Shown piece by piece: positions 16,306 to 25,156 of a stretch of DNA of 64,000 bases. Numbering within the stretch: the first letter of the stretch is position 1; each line of letters opens with the position of its first letter. Both the position numbers and the translations under genes were made by a program. The notes under the pieces were generated by a model. The model was not told the DNA's origin. It saw only the letters and a list, made by a program, of their open reading frames with translations, and ran no database searches. This DNA is from Microbacterium aoyamense (GTDB lineage Bacteria > Actinomycetota > Actinomycetes > Actinomycetales > Microbacteriaceae). Where the stretch lies: positions 1,240,001 to 1,304,000 of the forward strand of contig NZ_JAKNUT010000001.1 of NCBI RefSeq assembly GCF_023155855.1, read 5' to 3'.

Positions 16306-17337
16306 ATGCTTCCGTCCTCCCTGCCCGAACCCGCGCAGTTCTCCCGAGACACGGGGGAGCCCTCTCTGCGGTGGGGTGTCGTCGGAGTCGGGTGGATCGC
16401 CGGCTTCTTCGCGGCGGCCGTGTCGGCTCACACATCGCAGCAGATCGTCGCTGTCGCGTCGCGCTCGGCCGAGCGCGCGGGCGAGTTCGCGGCGCGGCAC
16501 GGGATCGAGCATGCGCACGCCGACGTGGACGCCCTGCTGAGCGACCCGAGTGTCGATGTCGTCTACGTCGCAGCCCCGCAGAGCGAGCATCTCGACATCG
16601 GCCTGCGTGCGATCGCCGCGGGCAAGCACGTGCTGATCGAGAAGCCCATCGCGATCGACGCCGCGGGCGCGCAGCGACTGGTGGATGCTGCGGCCTCCGC
16701 CGGGGTGTTCCTCATGGAGGCGATGTGGTCGCGCTATCAGCCCCAGGCGGACCTCGTGCGCCGGATCATCGCCGAGGGCATCATCGGCGAGCCGAGGCTC
16801 GTGATCGCAGACCACGGCCAGGCGATCGCTGACGACCCGGATCACCGGCTTCTGCTGCCCGGGACGGGCGGCGGGGCGCTGCTCGACCTGGGCATCTATC
16901 CGATCCAGCTCGATTCGATGGTCCTCGGCAGGCCCGACGCTGTCCGAGCCGTCGGCTCGCTCACTCCTTCGGGCGTTGATGCGACCTCCACGCTGGTGCT
17001 CGACCACGGCGACGAGCAGTCGACGCTCATGACGTCGCTGCTGACCCGCACCCCGACGATCGCCGCCGTCTGCGGCACTCTCGGTCGGATCGACCTCGAA
17101 GGTCCCTTCCACATCCCCACGGCCGTGACCGTGCGCAGTCACGACCTCTTCGAACCGGCCCTCGTCTGGCGCGATGACACGGGCGTGGCGCTGATGGACG
17201 GGCTCGCCTGGCAGGCCACCGCGCTTGCGGGCTATGTGGGCGAGGGACGACTCGAGTCGCCGCTGCATCCGCTCGACGAGACCGTGTCGATCATCGCGAC
17301 GATCGACGAGGCTCGTCGACAGCTGGGCGCCCGCTGA
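16306..17337 (+). CDS. Gfo/Idh/MocA-family NAD(P)-dependent oxidoreductase
   Basis: A 343-residue sugar dehydrogenase-type protein. It has the Rossmann motif WGVVGVGWIAGFF (from residue 22), then the family motif GKHVLIEKPIAIDAAGAQ with the catalytic Lys of EKP, and MEAMWSRYQP. The C-terminal sheet domain holds GGALLDLGIYPI with the likely catalytic Asp/Tyr. The start is ATG 16306, preceded by GAAGGGG. It opens a five-gene plus-strand operon with start-stop overlaps. Substrate unknown; an aldose, an inositol-like compound or a 1,5-anhydro sugar is possible. Confidence 0.88.
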   Translation: MLPSSLPEPAQFSRDTGEPSLRWGVVGVGWIAGFFAAAVSAHTSQQIVAVASRSAERAGEFAARHGIEHAHADVDALLSDPSVDVVYVAAPQSEHLDIGLRAIAAGKHVLIEKPIAIDAAGAQRLVDAAASAGVFLMEAMWSRYQPQADLVRRIIAEGIIGEPRLVIADHGQAIADDPDHRLLLPGTGGGALLDLGIYPIQLDSMVLGRPDAVRAVGSLTPSGVDATSTLVLDHGDEQSTLMTSLLTRTPTIAAVCGTLGRIDLEGPFHIPTAVTVRSHDLFEPALVWRDDTGVALMDGLAWQATALAGYVGEGRLESPLHPLDETVSIIATIDEARRQLGAR

Positions 17338-18242
17338 TGGGCTGGGCGCGTTCGCTCGCTCCGGGTCAGGTCTCCCGCATTCGCGTCGTCGATCCGTCGA
17401 CCGGGTCGCCGCGCACCGTCCACGTCGATCACGGCGTGCTCTTCGAAGCGCCGAACTGGTCGAGCGGTGGCGAGCTCGTGCTCAACGGGGACGGCGTCCT
17501 GTGGTCGATGCCGTCCGACGGCTCGGCTCCTCCGCGCCGGATCGCCATCGCCGACCTGCCCGAACTGAACAACGACCACGTGCTCGCGCGCGATGGCGAG
17601 TCGATCTTCCTCTCGGCGAACGACGGGAACATCTACCTTGCGCCGCTCGCGGGCGGTGCGGCGCGCCGGGTGACGCACGGCCCGGATGGAAGGTTCCACT
17701 TCCTCCATGGCGTGAGCCCCGACGGCGGGCGGCTGGCGTACGTCGCGGTCCGTCTCGACGACGGCTGGCAGAACGCCGTTGTGCGAACGGTCGCCGCGGA
17801 CGGCTCCGACGACCGAACGGTGACGGTGCCACCGGGACCGGACGACGGGCCGGAGTACTCCTCGGACGGTGAGTGGATCTACTTCAACACCGAGCGGTTC
17901 TCCGAGGCCCCCGGCCACGCACAGATCGCGCGCATGCGACCGGACGGCACGGGCATCGAGCAGCTCACGTTCGATGCGCGGGTCAATTGGTTCCCGCATC
18001 TCGAGCCGGCCGGTCGGCGCGCGGTGTACCTGAGCTTCCCGACGGGCACGGAGGGTCATCCGGCTGACCTGCCCGTCCGCCTCGTCATCGTCGGCACGGA
18101 TGACTGGACCGCGCCGGTGCATGCCATCGAGCTGTTCGGCGGACAGGGGACGATCAATGTCGACAGCTGGAACCCGGACGGCGGCGCCTTCGCGTACGTC
18201 GACTATCCCCAGGCTGCGGACATCGACGAGGAGGAGTCGTGA
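17337..18242 (+). CDS. Cytosolic TolB-like beta-propeller protein
   Basis: A 301-residue protein made of WD40-like/PD40 beta-propeller repeats. Recurrent blade motifs are visible (SGGELVLNGDGVLWSM, RDGESIFLSANDGNIYL, SPDGGRLAYVAV, SSDGEWIYFNTER, MRPDGTGIEQLTFD). There is no signal peptide, unlike periplasmic TolB. Start ATG 17337 shares a base with the upstream stop (TGATG). Its stop overlaps the next gene's GTG. Possible roles are a carbohydrate lyase-type propeller, such as the oligogalacturonate lyase fold, or a scaffold; neither can be proved here. Confidence 0.75.
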   Translation: MGWARSLAPGQVSRIRVVDPSTGSPRTVHVDHGVLFEAPNWSSGGELVLNGDGVLWSMPSDGSAPPRRIAIADLPELNNDHVLARDGESIFLSANDGNIYLAPLAGGAARRVTHGPDGRFHFLHGVSPDGGRLAYVAVRLDDGWQNAVVRTVAADGSDDRTVTVPPGPDDGPEYSSDGEWIYFNTERFSEAPGHAQIARMRPDGTGIEQLTFDARVNWFPHLEPAGRRAVYLSFPTGTEGHPADLPVRLVIVGTDDWTAPVHAIELFGGQGTINVDSWNPDGGAFAYVDYPQAADIDEEES

Positions 18243-18694
18243 GCGTGTACGACCGGATCGTGCCCGAGTGGGAGGCGTTCGAGTACGCGGACGCGTGGCG
18301 GCTGGGCGTGCTGTTGCACGACCTCGCAGCTGAAAGGGGCCATGGCGTCGCGATCGACATCCGCCGCCCGACCGGACTCATTCTGTTCCGGGCCGTGCTT
18401 CCGGGTGCGACTCTCGACCAGGAGCATTGGATTCGCAAAAAGGCGGCGCTCGTCTTCCGGTTCGAGACCAGCTCCGGCGACATCGCCGAGCGCCTCATCG
18501 GAGCGGGCGTGGACGTCGGCGCGATGGGATGGCTCGACCCGAGCGAGTACGCGCTCGCCGGCGGCTCGGTGCCCGTGAAGGTGCGCGGGGCCGGCATCGT
18601 GGCCGCTGCGACGGTTTCGGGCCTCACCTCCGAGGGCGATCACGCCCTCGTCATCGAAGCGATGCAGAGACTGCTCGCCGAATCCGACAACTGA
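18239..18694 (+). CDS. UPF0303/HbpS-like small protein
   Basis: A 151-residue protein matching the UPF0303 pattern: FEYADAWRLGVLLHDLA, VAIDIRRPTGLILFRAVLPG, WIRKKAALVFRFETSS, and the C-terminal VKVRGAGIVAAATVSGLTSEGDHALVIEA. The related DUF336/HbpS fold binds heme or small corrinoid-like ligands in some members, but UPF0303 function is not established. In sugar operons such proteins often sit beside oxidoreductases. Start GTG 18239 overlaps the upstream stop (GTGA). Confidence 0.8.
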   Translation: MSVYDRIVPEWEAFEYADAWRLGVLLHDLAAERGHGVAIDIRRPTGLILFRAVLPGATLDQEHWIRKKAALVFRFETSSGDIAERLIGAGVDVGAMGWLDPSEYALAGGSVPVKVRGAGIVAAATVSGLTSEGDHALVIEAMQRLLAESDN

Positions 18695-18722
18695 CACTCG
18701 CTGCACCCGAAGGACGTCGTCA

Positions 18723-19778
18723 ATGACCCGCATACCGACCACCATCGGCGAGAAGCATACGGCCGCCTCCTGGGTGATCGGCGAGACGCCCTGGCAATCG
18801 ATCCCTCCGTCCTCTCCGTCGCGTGCTCGTGTGATCATCGACAACGACTTCTCGGGTGACCCCGACGATCTGTACCAGCTCGTCCACCACCTGCTCTCGC
18901 CGAGCGTGGAGATTCCCCTCATCGTCGCCTCACATCTTCGCCCGGACGACGGATTCGACCCTTCGGGCCGCAGTGCGCAGAACGCCACCCTGGTCGTCGA
19001 GGACATGCTCGCTCGCATGGGCGCGAATGCGCCGGGCATCCTCGTGACCGGCTCGGATGAGCCGCTCGTCGATCGGTCCTCCCCCCGGACGGGACCGGCG
19101 GTGGACGCGATCATCGCCGAAGCGATGCGCGACGATCCCCGCCCGCTCTTCTATGCCGCCGGAGGCGGCCTGACGGACCTCGCTTCGGCGGCGCTCGTCG
19201 AGCCGCGCATCGCCGAGCGCCTGACCCTCGTGTGGATCGGCGGTGCAGAGCACGACGGTCTCGCCGTCGCTCCTCCCGACGCGATGCCCATCGAGTACAA
19301 CCTCCTGATCGACCCCGTCTCGGCTCAGGTGGTCTTCGGCGATACCGCCATTTCCATCTGGCAGATCCCGCGCGACGCCTATCGCCAGTGCCTCGTGTCG
19401 GACGCGGAGCTTCGGCGCAGGGTTGCGGCGACGGGTCCGCTCGGTCGCCATCTCTACGACGAGGTCGCACTCCTGGTGACCATGATCGCCCCGTACCTGG
19501 GCGGTGCAAGCGAGACGTACGCTCTCGGCGACTCCCCGCTCGTCCTGCTGACGGCTCTGCAATCGGTGTTCGAACCCGATCCCGCCTCCAGCAGGTACGT
19601 GACCCTGCCCACGCCCGAGATCGATGACGGCGGAGGGTATGTCGCCGTCGCCGGAGCGCGCCCCATGCGCGTCTACACCTGGCTCGATACGCGTCTCATG
19701 TTCGAGGACTTCTTCGTCAAACTCGCCGAGTTCGCCGAGTGGCAGGCGACGGTCGATGCGGGAGCGGACGAGCGATGA
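18723..19778 (+). CDS. Nucleoside-hydrolase-like protein
   Basis: A 351-residue protein related to inosine-uridine nucleoside hydrolases. The calcium-binding Asp motif is the variant IIDNDFSGDPDDLYQLVHHL (residues 38-57) instead of the usual DTDxGxDDA. Later stretches YAAGGGLTDLASA and PIEYNLLIDP fit the same fold. The DNDFSGDPD subgroup occurs in plant-polysaccharide loci of other bacteria, and its substrate is not known to me. A ribosidase on a non-nucleoside glycoside is plausible. ATG 18723 follows GAAGGA. Its stop overlaps the GH30 start (ATGA). Confidence 0.75.
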   Translation: MTRIPTTIGEKHTAASWVIGETPWQSIPPSSPSRARVIIDNDFSGDPDDLYQLVHHLLSPSVEIPLIVASHLRPDDGFDPSGRSAQNATLVVEDMLARMGANAPGILVTGSDEPLVDRSSPRTGPAVDAIIAEAMRDDPRPLFYAAGGGLTDLASAALVEPRIAERLTLVWIGGAEHDGLAVAPPDAMPIEYNLLIDPVSAQVVFGDTAISIWQIPRDAYRQCLVSDAELRRRVAATGPLGRHLYDEVALLVTMIAPYLGGASETYALGDSPLVLLTALQSVFEPDPASSRYVTLPTPEIDDGGGYVAVAGARPMRVYTWLDTRLMFEDFFVKLAEFAEWQATVDAGADER

Positions 19779-21145
19779 CGCTCGACTGGTTCTCGACGTC
19801 GCGGACAGCCACCTGGGTGCATCAGTCGCCCCCGGCCCTTGAGACCCCCGAGCGGATGCCGGATGTCATCGTCTCGGTCGACGACCCCCAGCAGAGCATC
19901 GACGGCTTCGGCGCATGCTTCAGCGAGCTGGGGTGGTCGTCGCTCTCGCTGCTGACCGAATCGGCGCGCGACGAGGTCCTGCACGAGCTCTTCGCCGCGG
20001 GTGCCGGCGCGTCCCTCAGCGTGTGTCGCACGCCGATCGGAGCGAGCGACTTCGCGCGCGAGTGGTACTCGTACGACGAGTCGCCGGGCGACCTGGCACT
20101 CGAGCACTTCCGCATCGACCGCGATCGCGAGTCGATCCTCCCCTTCATCGAGGCGGCCCGGCGCCACCGGCCGGATCTGCGTGTCTGGGCCTCGCCCTGG
20201 AGCCCCCCGACCTGGATGAAGGTCAACGGACACTACGCCGCCGCACTCCCGCATCCCTTCGTCACCGACGTCGACAACGGACTTCGGGCCGATCAGGTGG
20301 GCGCCGAGGGCACCGACATGTTCCGGCTCGACGAGACCCACCTTGCGGCGTACGCGCGGTACTTCGGCAAGTACATCGACGCGTATCGCGCCGAGGGGAT
20401 CGACATCACGATGGTGATGCCGCAGAACGAGTTCAACTCGGCGCAGGTGTTCCCCAGCTGCACCTGGACGCCGGCCGGACTCGCCGCGTTCGTGCGCCAT
20501 CTCGGGCCGGTCATGAGGGAGCGCGGGGTCGAGGTCTTCCTCGGCACCCTCGAACGCGGCGACGACCTGCTTCTGGGTGCTGTGCTCGAAGACGAGGATG
20601 CGGCGCAGTACATCTCGGGCGCGGGCCTGCAGTGGGATGGGAAACGCGCCGTGGCCGCCGTCCACCGCCTGCATCCCGAGCTGAAGATCTATCAGACCGA
20701 GCAGGAGTGCGGGAGCGGGCGCAACGACTGGCGACAGGCCCGCTACGCATGGCGTCTGATGAAGCAGTTCCTCGCGAACGGCGCGAACGCCTACATGTAC
20801 TGGAACATCGCGTTGCTCGAGGGAGGCCGCAGCACGTGGGGGTGGACGCAGAACTCCCTCGTCGTCGTCGATCCCGCGACGGGGACGCACCGTTTCACGC
20901 CCGACTACGCGGTGCTCAAGCACCTCGCCGCGTTCGTCGAGCGAGGCGCGCGCGTCCTGCCGACGTGGAGTCCGGCGGGCTACGACGACCAGCTCGTCTT
21001 CGCCAATCCCGACGGGTCTGTCGTCATCGTCGTCGCGAACGACATGAGCGAGGTCATGCCGGTCACGTTCATGCTGGGAGACCGGGCGCTGACGGTCGAG
21101 CTCGAGCCCGAGTCGTTCCACACGATCGTCGTCCCCGCGCGCTGA
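19775..21145 (+). CDS. GH30-family glycosidase
   Basis: A 456-residue GH30-type (beta/alpha)8 enzyme with a C-terminal beta side domain. Evidence is the N-terminal IDGFGACFSELGWSSLS, the barrel motif WASPWSPPTWMKVNG near residue 140, the likely acid/base Glu219 in VMPQNEF, and the likely nucleophile in YQTEQECG (Glu309, or Glu311). Family activities include beta-glucosidase, beta-1,6-glucanase, xylanase and fucosidase/xylosidase, and subfamily is not resolvable here. No signal peptide. It ends the five-gene operon that starts at 16306 and is followed by a strong hairpin. Confidence 0.88.
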   Translation: MTLDWFSTSRTATWVHQSPPALETPERMPDVIVSVDDPQQSIDGFGACFSELGWSSLSLLTESARDEVLHELFAAGAGASLSVCRTPIGASDFAREWYSYDESPGDLALEHFRIDRDRESILPFIEAARRHRPDLRVWASPWSPPTWMKVNGHYAAALPHPFVTDVDNGLRADQVGAEGTDMFRLDETHLAAYARYFGKYIDAYRAEGIDITMVMPQNEFNSAQVFPSCTWTPAGLAAFVRHLGPVMRERGVEVFLGTLERGDDLLLGAVLEDEDAAQYISGAGLQWDGKRAVAAVHRLHPELKIYQTEQECGSGRNDWRQARYAWRLMKQFLANGANAYMYWNIALLEGGRSTWGWTQNSLVVVDPATGTHRFTPDYAVLKHLAAFVERGARVLPTWSPAGYDDQLVFANPDGSVVIVVANDMSEVMPVTFMLGDRALTVELEPESFHTIVVPAR

Positions 21146-21148
21146 CGA

Positions 21149-21190
21149 AGAGATCCCCCCGGCGCTTCGGCACCGTCCGGGGGGATCTCT
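21149..21190. terminator. Bidirectional terminator hairpin
   Basis: A perfect 14-bp inverted repeat, AGAGATCCCCCCGG (21149-21162) with its complement at 21177-21190 and a 14-nt loop, sits in the 56-nt gap between converging GH30 and GH43 genes. It can serve both transcripts. Confidence 0.85.
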
Positions 21191-21201
21191 CCCTCTGCCT
21201 C

Positions 21202-22713
21202 TCAAACGCTGTCGTCGCCCTCCGCGACCCAACCGGCGACTGCGACGACTCCGTCGAGCGCGTACACCCCGATGACACGGCCCGTGAAGGACTCGGTCAC
21301 CTCCGATGAGAGGAAGCGACCGTCGATCTGGGCGAGCTCGATGCGCTCGCCGTCGATCGTCGCCGCGAGGTGGAACACGTCGCTGGTCGAGACGATACCG
21401 GTGCCGCCGACGGGCTTGCGGGATGCGAGGTGCAGGTCGACGACGTCACCCGAGAAAGGATGCGTCCACTCCTGGTGCAGACCGCCGAGGCTCGCCCGCG
21501 ACGTGATCGAGCCGCCGCCGGCCTCGATCTCGATGTGGAAGGCCTCGTCGTAGCGCACGCCGAGGCCGCCGACGCCCTCCGAGACGTCCAGACGCACGGT
21601 GACCTCGTTCGTGAGGTGCTCCTGGCGGCGGCCGACGAAGACGGGCTTCGCATCCGAGAGGGTCGAGCCGTCGGCGGTCAGCACCAGGCGTCCGTCGGTG
21701 AGCGAGGACACCTCCGTCGGGAAGGCGCGGACGGCGACCCACTCAGCGTCGAGCGGCGCGTCGAAGGCGATGTCCACGCCTGTGCCGGGCCGGGGATTGA
21801 GCTCGACGGGAGCGATCGCCGGCCACCCGTCCGACCACGTGACGGGAGTCGCGAACGTCTCGCGGCCGAGGGCCGAGAACGCGCGCGTGCCGCTGCGGGG
21901 GCGGACGCCGAGGAGCACGCACAGCCACTCATCGCCGGGACCCACGACGAGATCGCCGTGCCCCGTGTTCTGAATCGGCCGCGGCGTCGAGCGCGCCGAG
22001 ACGAGTGGGTTGCCGGGTGCGCCTTCGAACGGCCCCTCGGGCGACGAGCCTCGCGCGATGCTGATGGAGTGCCCGCGTTCGGTGCCGCCCTCGGCGATCA
22101 TGAGGTACCACGCATCGTCGATCTCGTAGACGTGCGGCGCCTCGGGGAACATGAGGCCTGTGCCGGACCACAGCGAGCGCGGTTCTTCGAGGGCGCGGTG
22201 GGTCGTGAGATCGACCTTCACCTGCTGGATGCCGAGGTGCATCGGGGCGTTCGGGTCGAGGTCTCCCGACAGGAGGAGCCCCGAGAAGGTGATGTAGACG
22301 TTGCCGTCGGCATCCCACGCGATATCGGGGTCGATGCCCGAGATCGTGCCGGAGCCGTCCTCGACGAGCAGCAGGTCGCCGTCGCTCCAGGGGCCGGCGG
22401 CGTCCTCGGCGGTGAAGTGCAGCATCCCGCGCCCCATCGCATCCGTGATCACCAGGTGGAAGAGTCCGTCGTGGTGACGGATGGTCGGCGCCCATGCGCC
22501 GCCACCCGTCGGCACCTCGGCCGCGCCGAGCTGTCCGGGGCGCGTCGCGACGTGGCCGATGAGCTCCCACGTCTCGAAGTCGGTCGAGCGGTGGATCGGG
22601 ATGCCGGGGAGGTACTCGAACGTCGAGGTCGCGAGGAACCACTCGTCGCCCACGCGCACGATCGACGGGTCGGGGTGGAAGCCGTTGATCAGCGGGTTGT
22701 AGAGCGTGGTCAT
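21202..22713 (-). CDS. GH43-family beta-xylosidase/arabinofuranosidase
   Basis: A 503-residue enzyme. The five-bladed propeller domain (1-300) starts NPLINGFHPDPSIVRVGDEWFLATSTFEY, where the Asp of HPDPS is the general base. It continues through GIDPDIAWDADGNVYITFSG and the acid Glu in FPEAPHVYEIDDAWYLMIAEGG. A beta-sandwich C-terminal domain (330-500; RRQEHLTNEVTVRLDV) is typical of GH43 beta-xylosidases. No signal peptide, so it acts on imported oligosaccharides. Start ATG 22713 overlaps the GH3 stop. As the last gene of the importer operon it probably removes xylose or arabinose residues. Confidence 0.9.
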   Translation of the reverse strand: MTTLYNPLINGFHPDPSIVRVGDEWFLATSTFEYLPGIPIHRSTDFETWELIGHVATRPGQLGAAEVPTGGGAWAPTIRHHDGLFHLVITDAMGRGMLHFTAEDAAGPWSDGDLLLVEDGSGTISGIDPDIAWDADGNVYITFSGLLLSGDLDPNAPMHLGIQQVKVDLTTHRALEEPRSLWSGTGLMFPEAPHVYEIDDAWYLMIAEGGTERGHSISIARGSSPEGPFEGAPGNPLVSARSTPRPIQNTGHGDLVVGPGDEWLCVLLGVRPRSGTRAFSALGRETFATPVTWSDGWPAIAPVELNPRPGTGVDIAFDAPLDAEWVAVRAFPTEVSSLTDGRLVLTADGSTLSDAKPVFVGRRQEHLTNEVTVRLDVSEGVGGLGVRYDEAFHIEIEAGGGSITSRASLGGLHQEWTHPFSGDVVDLHLASRKPVGGTGIVSTSDVFHLAATIDGERIELAQIDGRFLSSEVTESFTGRVIGVYALDGVVAVAGWVAEGDDSV

Positions 22714-25133
22714 GCGATGGTCCAGTCGATCGAGAGAGGAAGGTCGACGACGGATGCTCCTGCCCGCACGGTGAAGGACCCGTCCTCGAGGCTCCAGCCG
22801 TCCGCCCAATGCGCGAAGCGACGGCCCGGCAGCGGGATGACGGCGGTGACCGTCTCGCCGGGCTCGGCGTGCACGACTGCGAACCCGACGAGCCAGCGCA
22901 CGGGGCGCTCGACCGCGGAGTCCGCGCGCTCGGCGTAGACCTGGACGACCTGCTTGCCCGCACGGTCGCCCGTGTTCGCGAGCGTGACCTCGAGGTCGTC
23001 GCCGGAGCGCTGCGCGACGCCCCACGACCAGGTCGTGTAGCCGAGGCCGTGGCCGAACGGGTACGCCGGAGCGGCGTCGCCGCGCAGCCAGGCGCGGTAG
23101 CCGATATGGATGCCCTCCGAGTAGGCGAGCACGCCGTCGGACGGGGTGACGTCGGTCACCGGGACGTCCGCGAGTGTCGCGGGCCAGGTCGTGGGCAGGC
23201 GTCCGCCGGGCTCGGCGACACCGGTGAGCACCGCAGCGATCGCCGAGCCGAATTCCTGGCCGCCGAAGTAGCCCTGCACGACCGCTGCGACGTCGTCCGC
23301 CCACGGCAGCACGACGGGCGAGCCGGCGTTGACGACGACGATCGTCGGGGTGCCGGTCGCCGCAACGGCGCGCACGAGGTCGTCCTGTCGCCCCGGAAGG
23401 TCCAGGTCCACGCGGTCGTAGCCTTCGGATTCGACCTTCGAGTTCGTGCCGACGACGACGACGGCGACGTCGGACGCCGCGGCCGCGCGCGCGGCGCGGG
23501 CGATGAGTTCGTCGGGGTCGGTCTGCTCGGGCGCGATGCCGAGCGTGACGCTGAGCGCCCCCGCCAGGGGGCCGGACGAGTCCAGGTCGAACTCGGCGCG
23601 TACATCGATCGCCTCGCCGGCGATGACCTGCACGCGGGCGGTCGACGACGGCGGGTTGAGGAACGCGGCCCCGAGATCGGTACCTTCGATGACGGGCGCC
23701 TCGTCGAGCATGAGTGCGCCGTTCACGAACACGCGACCGGGGTTGGCGCCCGCGAAGCCGAGCAGGATCTCGCCGGTCTCGGCCGGGGTGTACCGCGTCG
23801 CGAGGTCGACGTGCGCGCTCGCCGCGATGGGCGCGTCGCCCCCGAACCACACCAGCGCGCTCGCGCGGCGGTCCTCGGTGAAGATCTCCGTCCCCGCGGC
23901 GTCGAAGAAGGTGACACGCAGACCGGGCTCGCCGGTCGCGGGGTTCTGCAGCTGAGCGAGCGGGATCTCGGCGACGCCCTCCTGCACGACGGCGCCGAGC
24001 TCATAGAGCACTTCGGCGCCGGTCACGGCGGCTCGGATGCCGTCGAGCGGTGAGACGATCCGCTCGGGCAGCACCGTCGCGCTCCCGCCACCCTGCGTCC
24101 GCGCCTCGCGCGCGTTGTGGCCGATGATCGCGATCGTCCCGAGACGCGAGATGTCGAGCGGCAGCGTGCCGTCGTTGCTCAGCAGCACGGTCCCGGCGAT
24201 CGCGGCCTCGCGCGTGAAGGCGACGCCGTCGACGGAGGCGGGCTCGATCTGAGCCGAGCCCTCGAGTGCGCCGACCCGCTCGGCGAGGAGCAGCATCCTG
24301 AGCACCTTGCGATCGAGGTCGGCTTCGTCGAGGCGACCGTCGCGGATCGCATCCGCGAGCTCTGCCCATGCCGGCGCCGGGCCGGGCATCGCGAGGTCCT
24401 GCGCGGCGGGGACGGCGTTGAGCGAGCGGACGGCGGTCCAGTCGCTCACGACGACGCCGTCGAAGCCCCACTCGGAGTTGAGGGGAGTCTCGAGCAAATC
24501 GTTCTCGGTCATCGTCACGCCGTCGACGGAGTTGTAGGCGCTCATGACCGACCACGCGCCGGCCTCGACCGCGCGCTCGAACGGCGTGAGGTACAGCTCG
24601 CGGAGCGCCCGGGCATCCACCTTCACGTCGACGGTGAACCGATCGGTCTCGGAGTCGTTCGCGACGTAGTGCTTCGGTGTCGCGGCGACGCCGTTCTCCT
24701 GCAGGCCTCGCACGTAGGCCGCGCCGAGTTCAGCGGACAGCTCGGGGTCTTCGCTGAAGCACTCGAAGTGACGGCCGCCGAGCGGCGAGCGGTGCAGATT
24801 GATCGTCGGGCCGAGGACGACGTCGACGTTTTTGCGACGGGCTTCGGATGCCGCGGCCGCCCCGTACCGGTAGGCGAGGTCGATGTCCCACGAAGCTGCG
24901 AGAGCCGACCCCGAGGGCAGGTTGAGCGACGGTTCGCGCTCGTCCCACCGAGGACCGCGGACACCCGCCGGTCCGTCGGACAGCGTCATGGCGCGCAGAC
25001 CGATCTCGGGGAGCGGCACCGTCGTCCAGAAGTCGGCACCCTGGACGAGCGCGACCTTCTGATCGAGGGTGAGGCGCTCGAGGAGCGGGCGCAGGTGCGC
25101 CGTGGAGTCCGTGGTCACGCGGGCGGTGGTCAC
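22710..25133 (-). CDS. GH3-family beta-glycosidase with PA14 domain
   Basis: An 807-residue GH3 enzyme. The N-terminal barrel has LSDGPAGVRG, KHYVANDSETDR and the nucleophile Asp in GVVVSDWTAV (about residue 235). The alpha/beta sandwich follows, interrupted by a PA14-like insert (about 410-550; VFVNGALMLDEAPVI), and a fibronectin-III-like domain closes the protein. PA14 inserts in this family shape recognition of oligosaccharide ends. The start is GTG 25133, preceded by GGAAGGA, 23 nt after the ATPase gene. No signal peptide. A beta-glucosidase or beta-xylosidase activity is likely. Confidence 0.92.
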   Translation of the reverse strand: MTTARVTTDSTAHLRPLLERLTLDQKVALVQGADFWTTVPLPEIGLRAMTLSDGPAGVRGPRWDEREPSLNLPSGSALAASWDIDLAYRYGAAAASEARRKNVDVVLGPTINLHRSPLGGRHFECFSEDPELSAELGAAYVRGLQENGVAATPKHYVANDSETDRFTVDVKVDARALRELYLTPFERAVEAGAWSVMSAYNSVDGVTMTENDLLETPLNSEWGFDGVVVSDWTAVRSLNAVPAAQDLAMPGPAPAWAELADAIRDGRLDEADLDRKVLRMLLLAERVGALEGSAQIEPASVDGVAFTREAAIAGTVLLSNDGTLPLDISRLGTIAIIGHNAREARTQGGGSATVLPERIVSPLDGIRAAVTGAEVLYELGAVVQEGVAEIPLAQLQNPATGEPGLRVTFFDAAGTEIFTEDRRASALVWFGGDAPIAASAHVDLATRYTPAETGEILLGFAGANPGRVFVNGALMLDEAPVIEGTDLGAAFLNPPSSTARVQVIAGEAIDVRAEFDLDSSGPLAGALSVTLGIAPEQTDPDELIARAARAAAASDVAVVVVGTNSKVESEGYDRVDLDLPGRQDDLVRAVAATGTPTIVVVNAGSPVVLPWADDVAAVVQGYFGGQEFGSAIAAVLTGVAEPGGRLPTTWPATLADVPVTDVTPSDGVLAYSEGIHIGYRAWLRGDAAPAYPFGHGLGYTTWSWGVAQRSGDDLEVTLANTGDRAGKQVVQVYAERADSAVERPVRWLVGFAVVHAEPGETVTAVIPLPGRRFAHWADGWSLEDGSFTVRAGASVVDLPLSIDWTIA

Positions 25134-25156
25134 TGGGGGTCCTTCCGGAGGGTCGT

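Noticed and set aside
18723..19778. Ordinary purine/pyrimidine nucleoside hydrolase
   Set aside because: The metal motif is a DNDFSGDPDD variant and the neighbours are sugar genes; nucleoside salvage is not supported.
19673..21232. 519-codon minus-strand frame opposite the GH30 gene
   Set aside because: Shadow frame; GH30 catalytic motifs lie on the plus strand, and the frame would cross the terminator hairpin.
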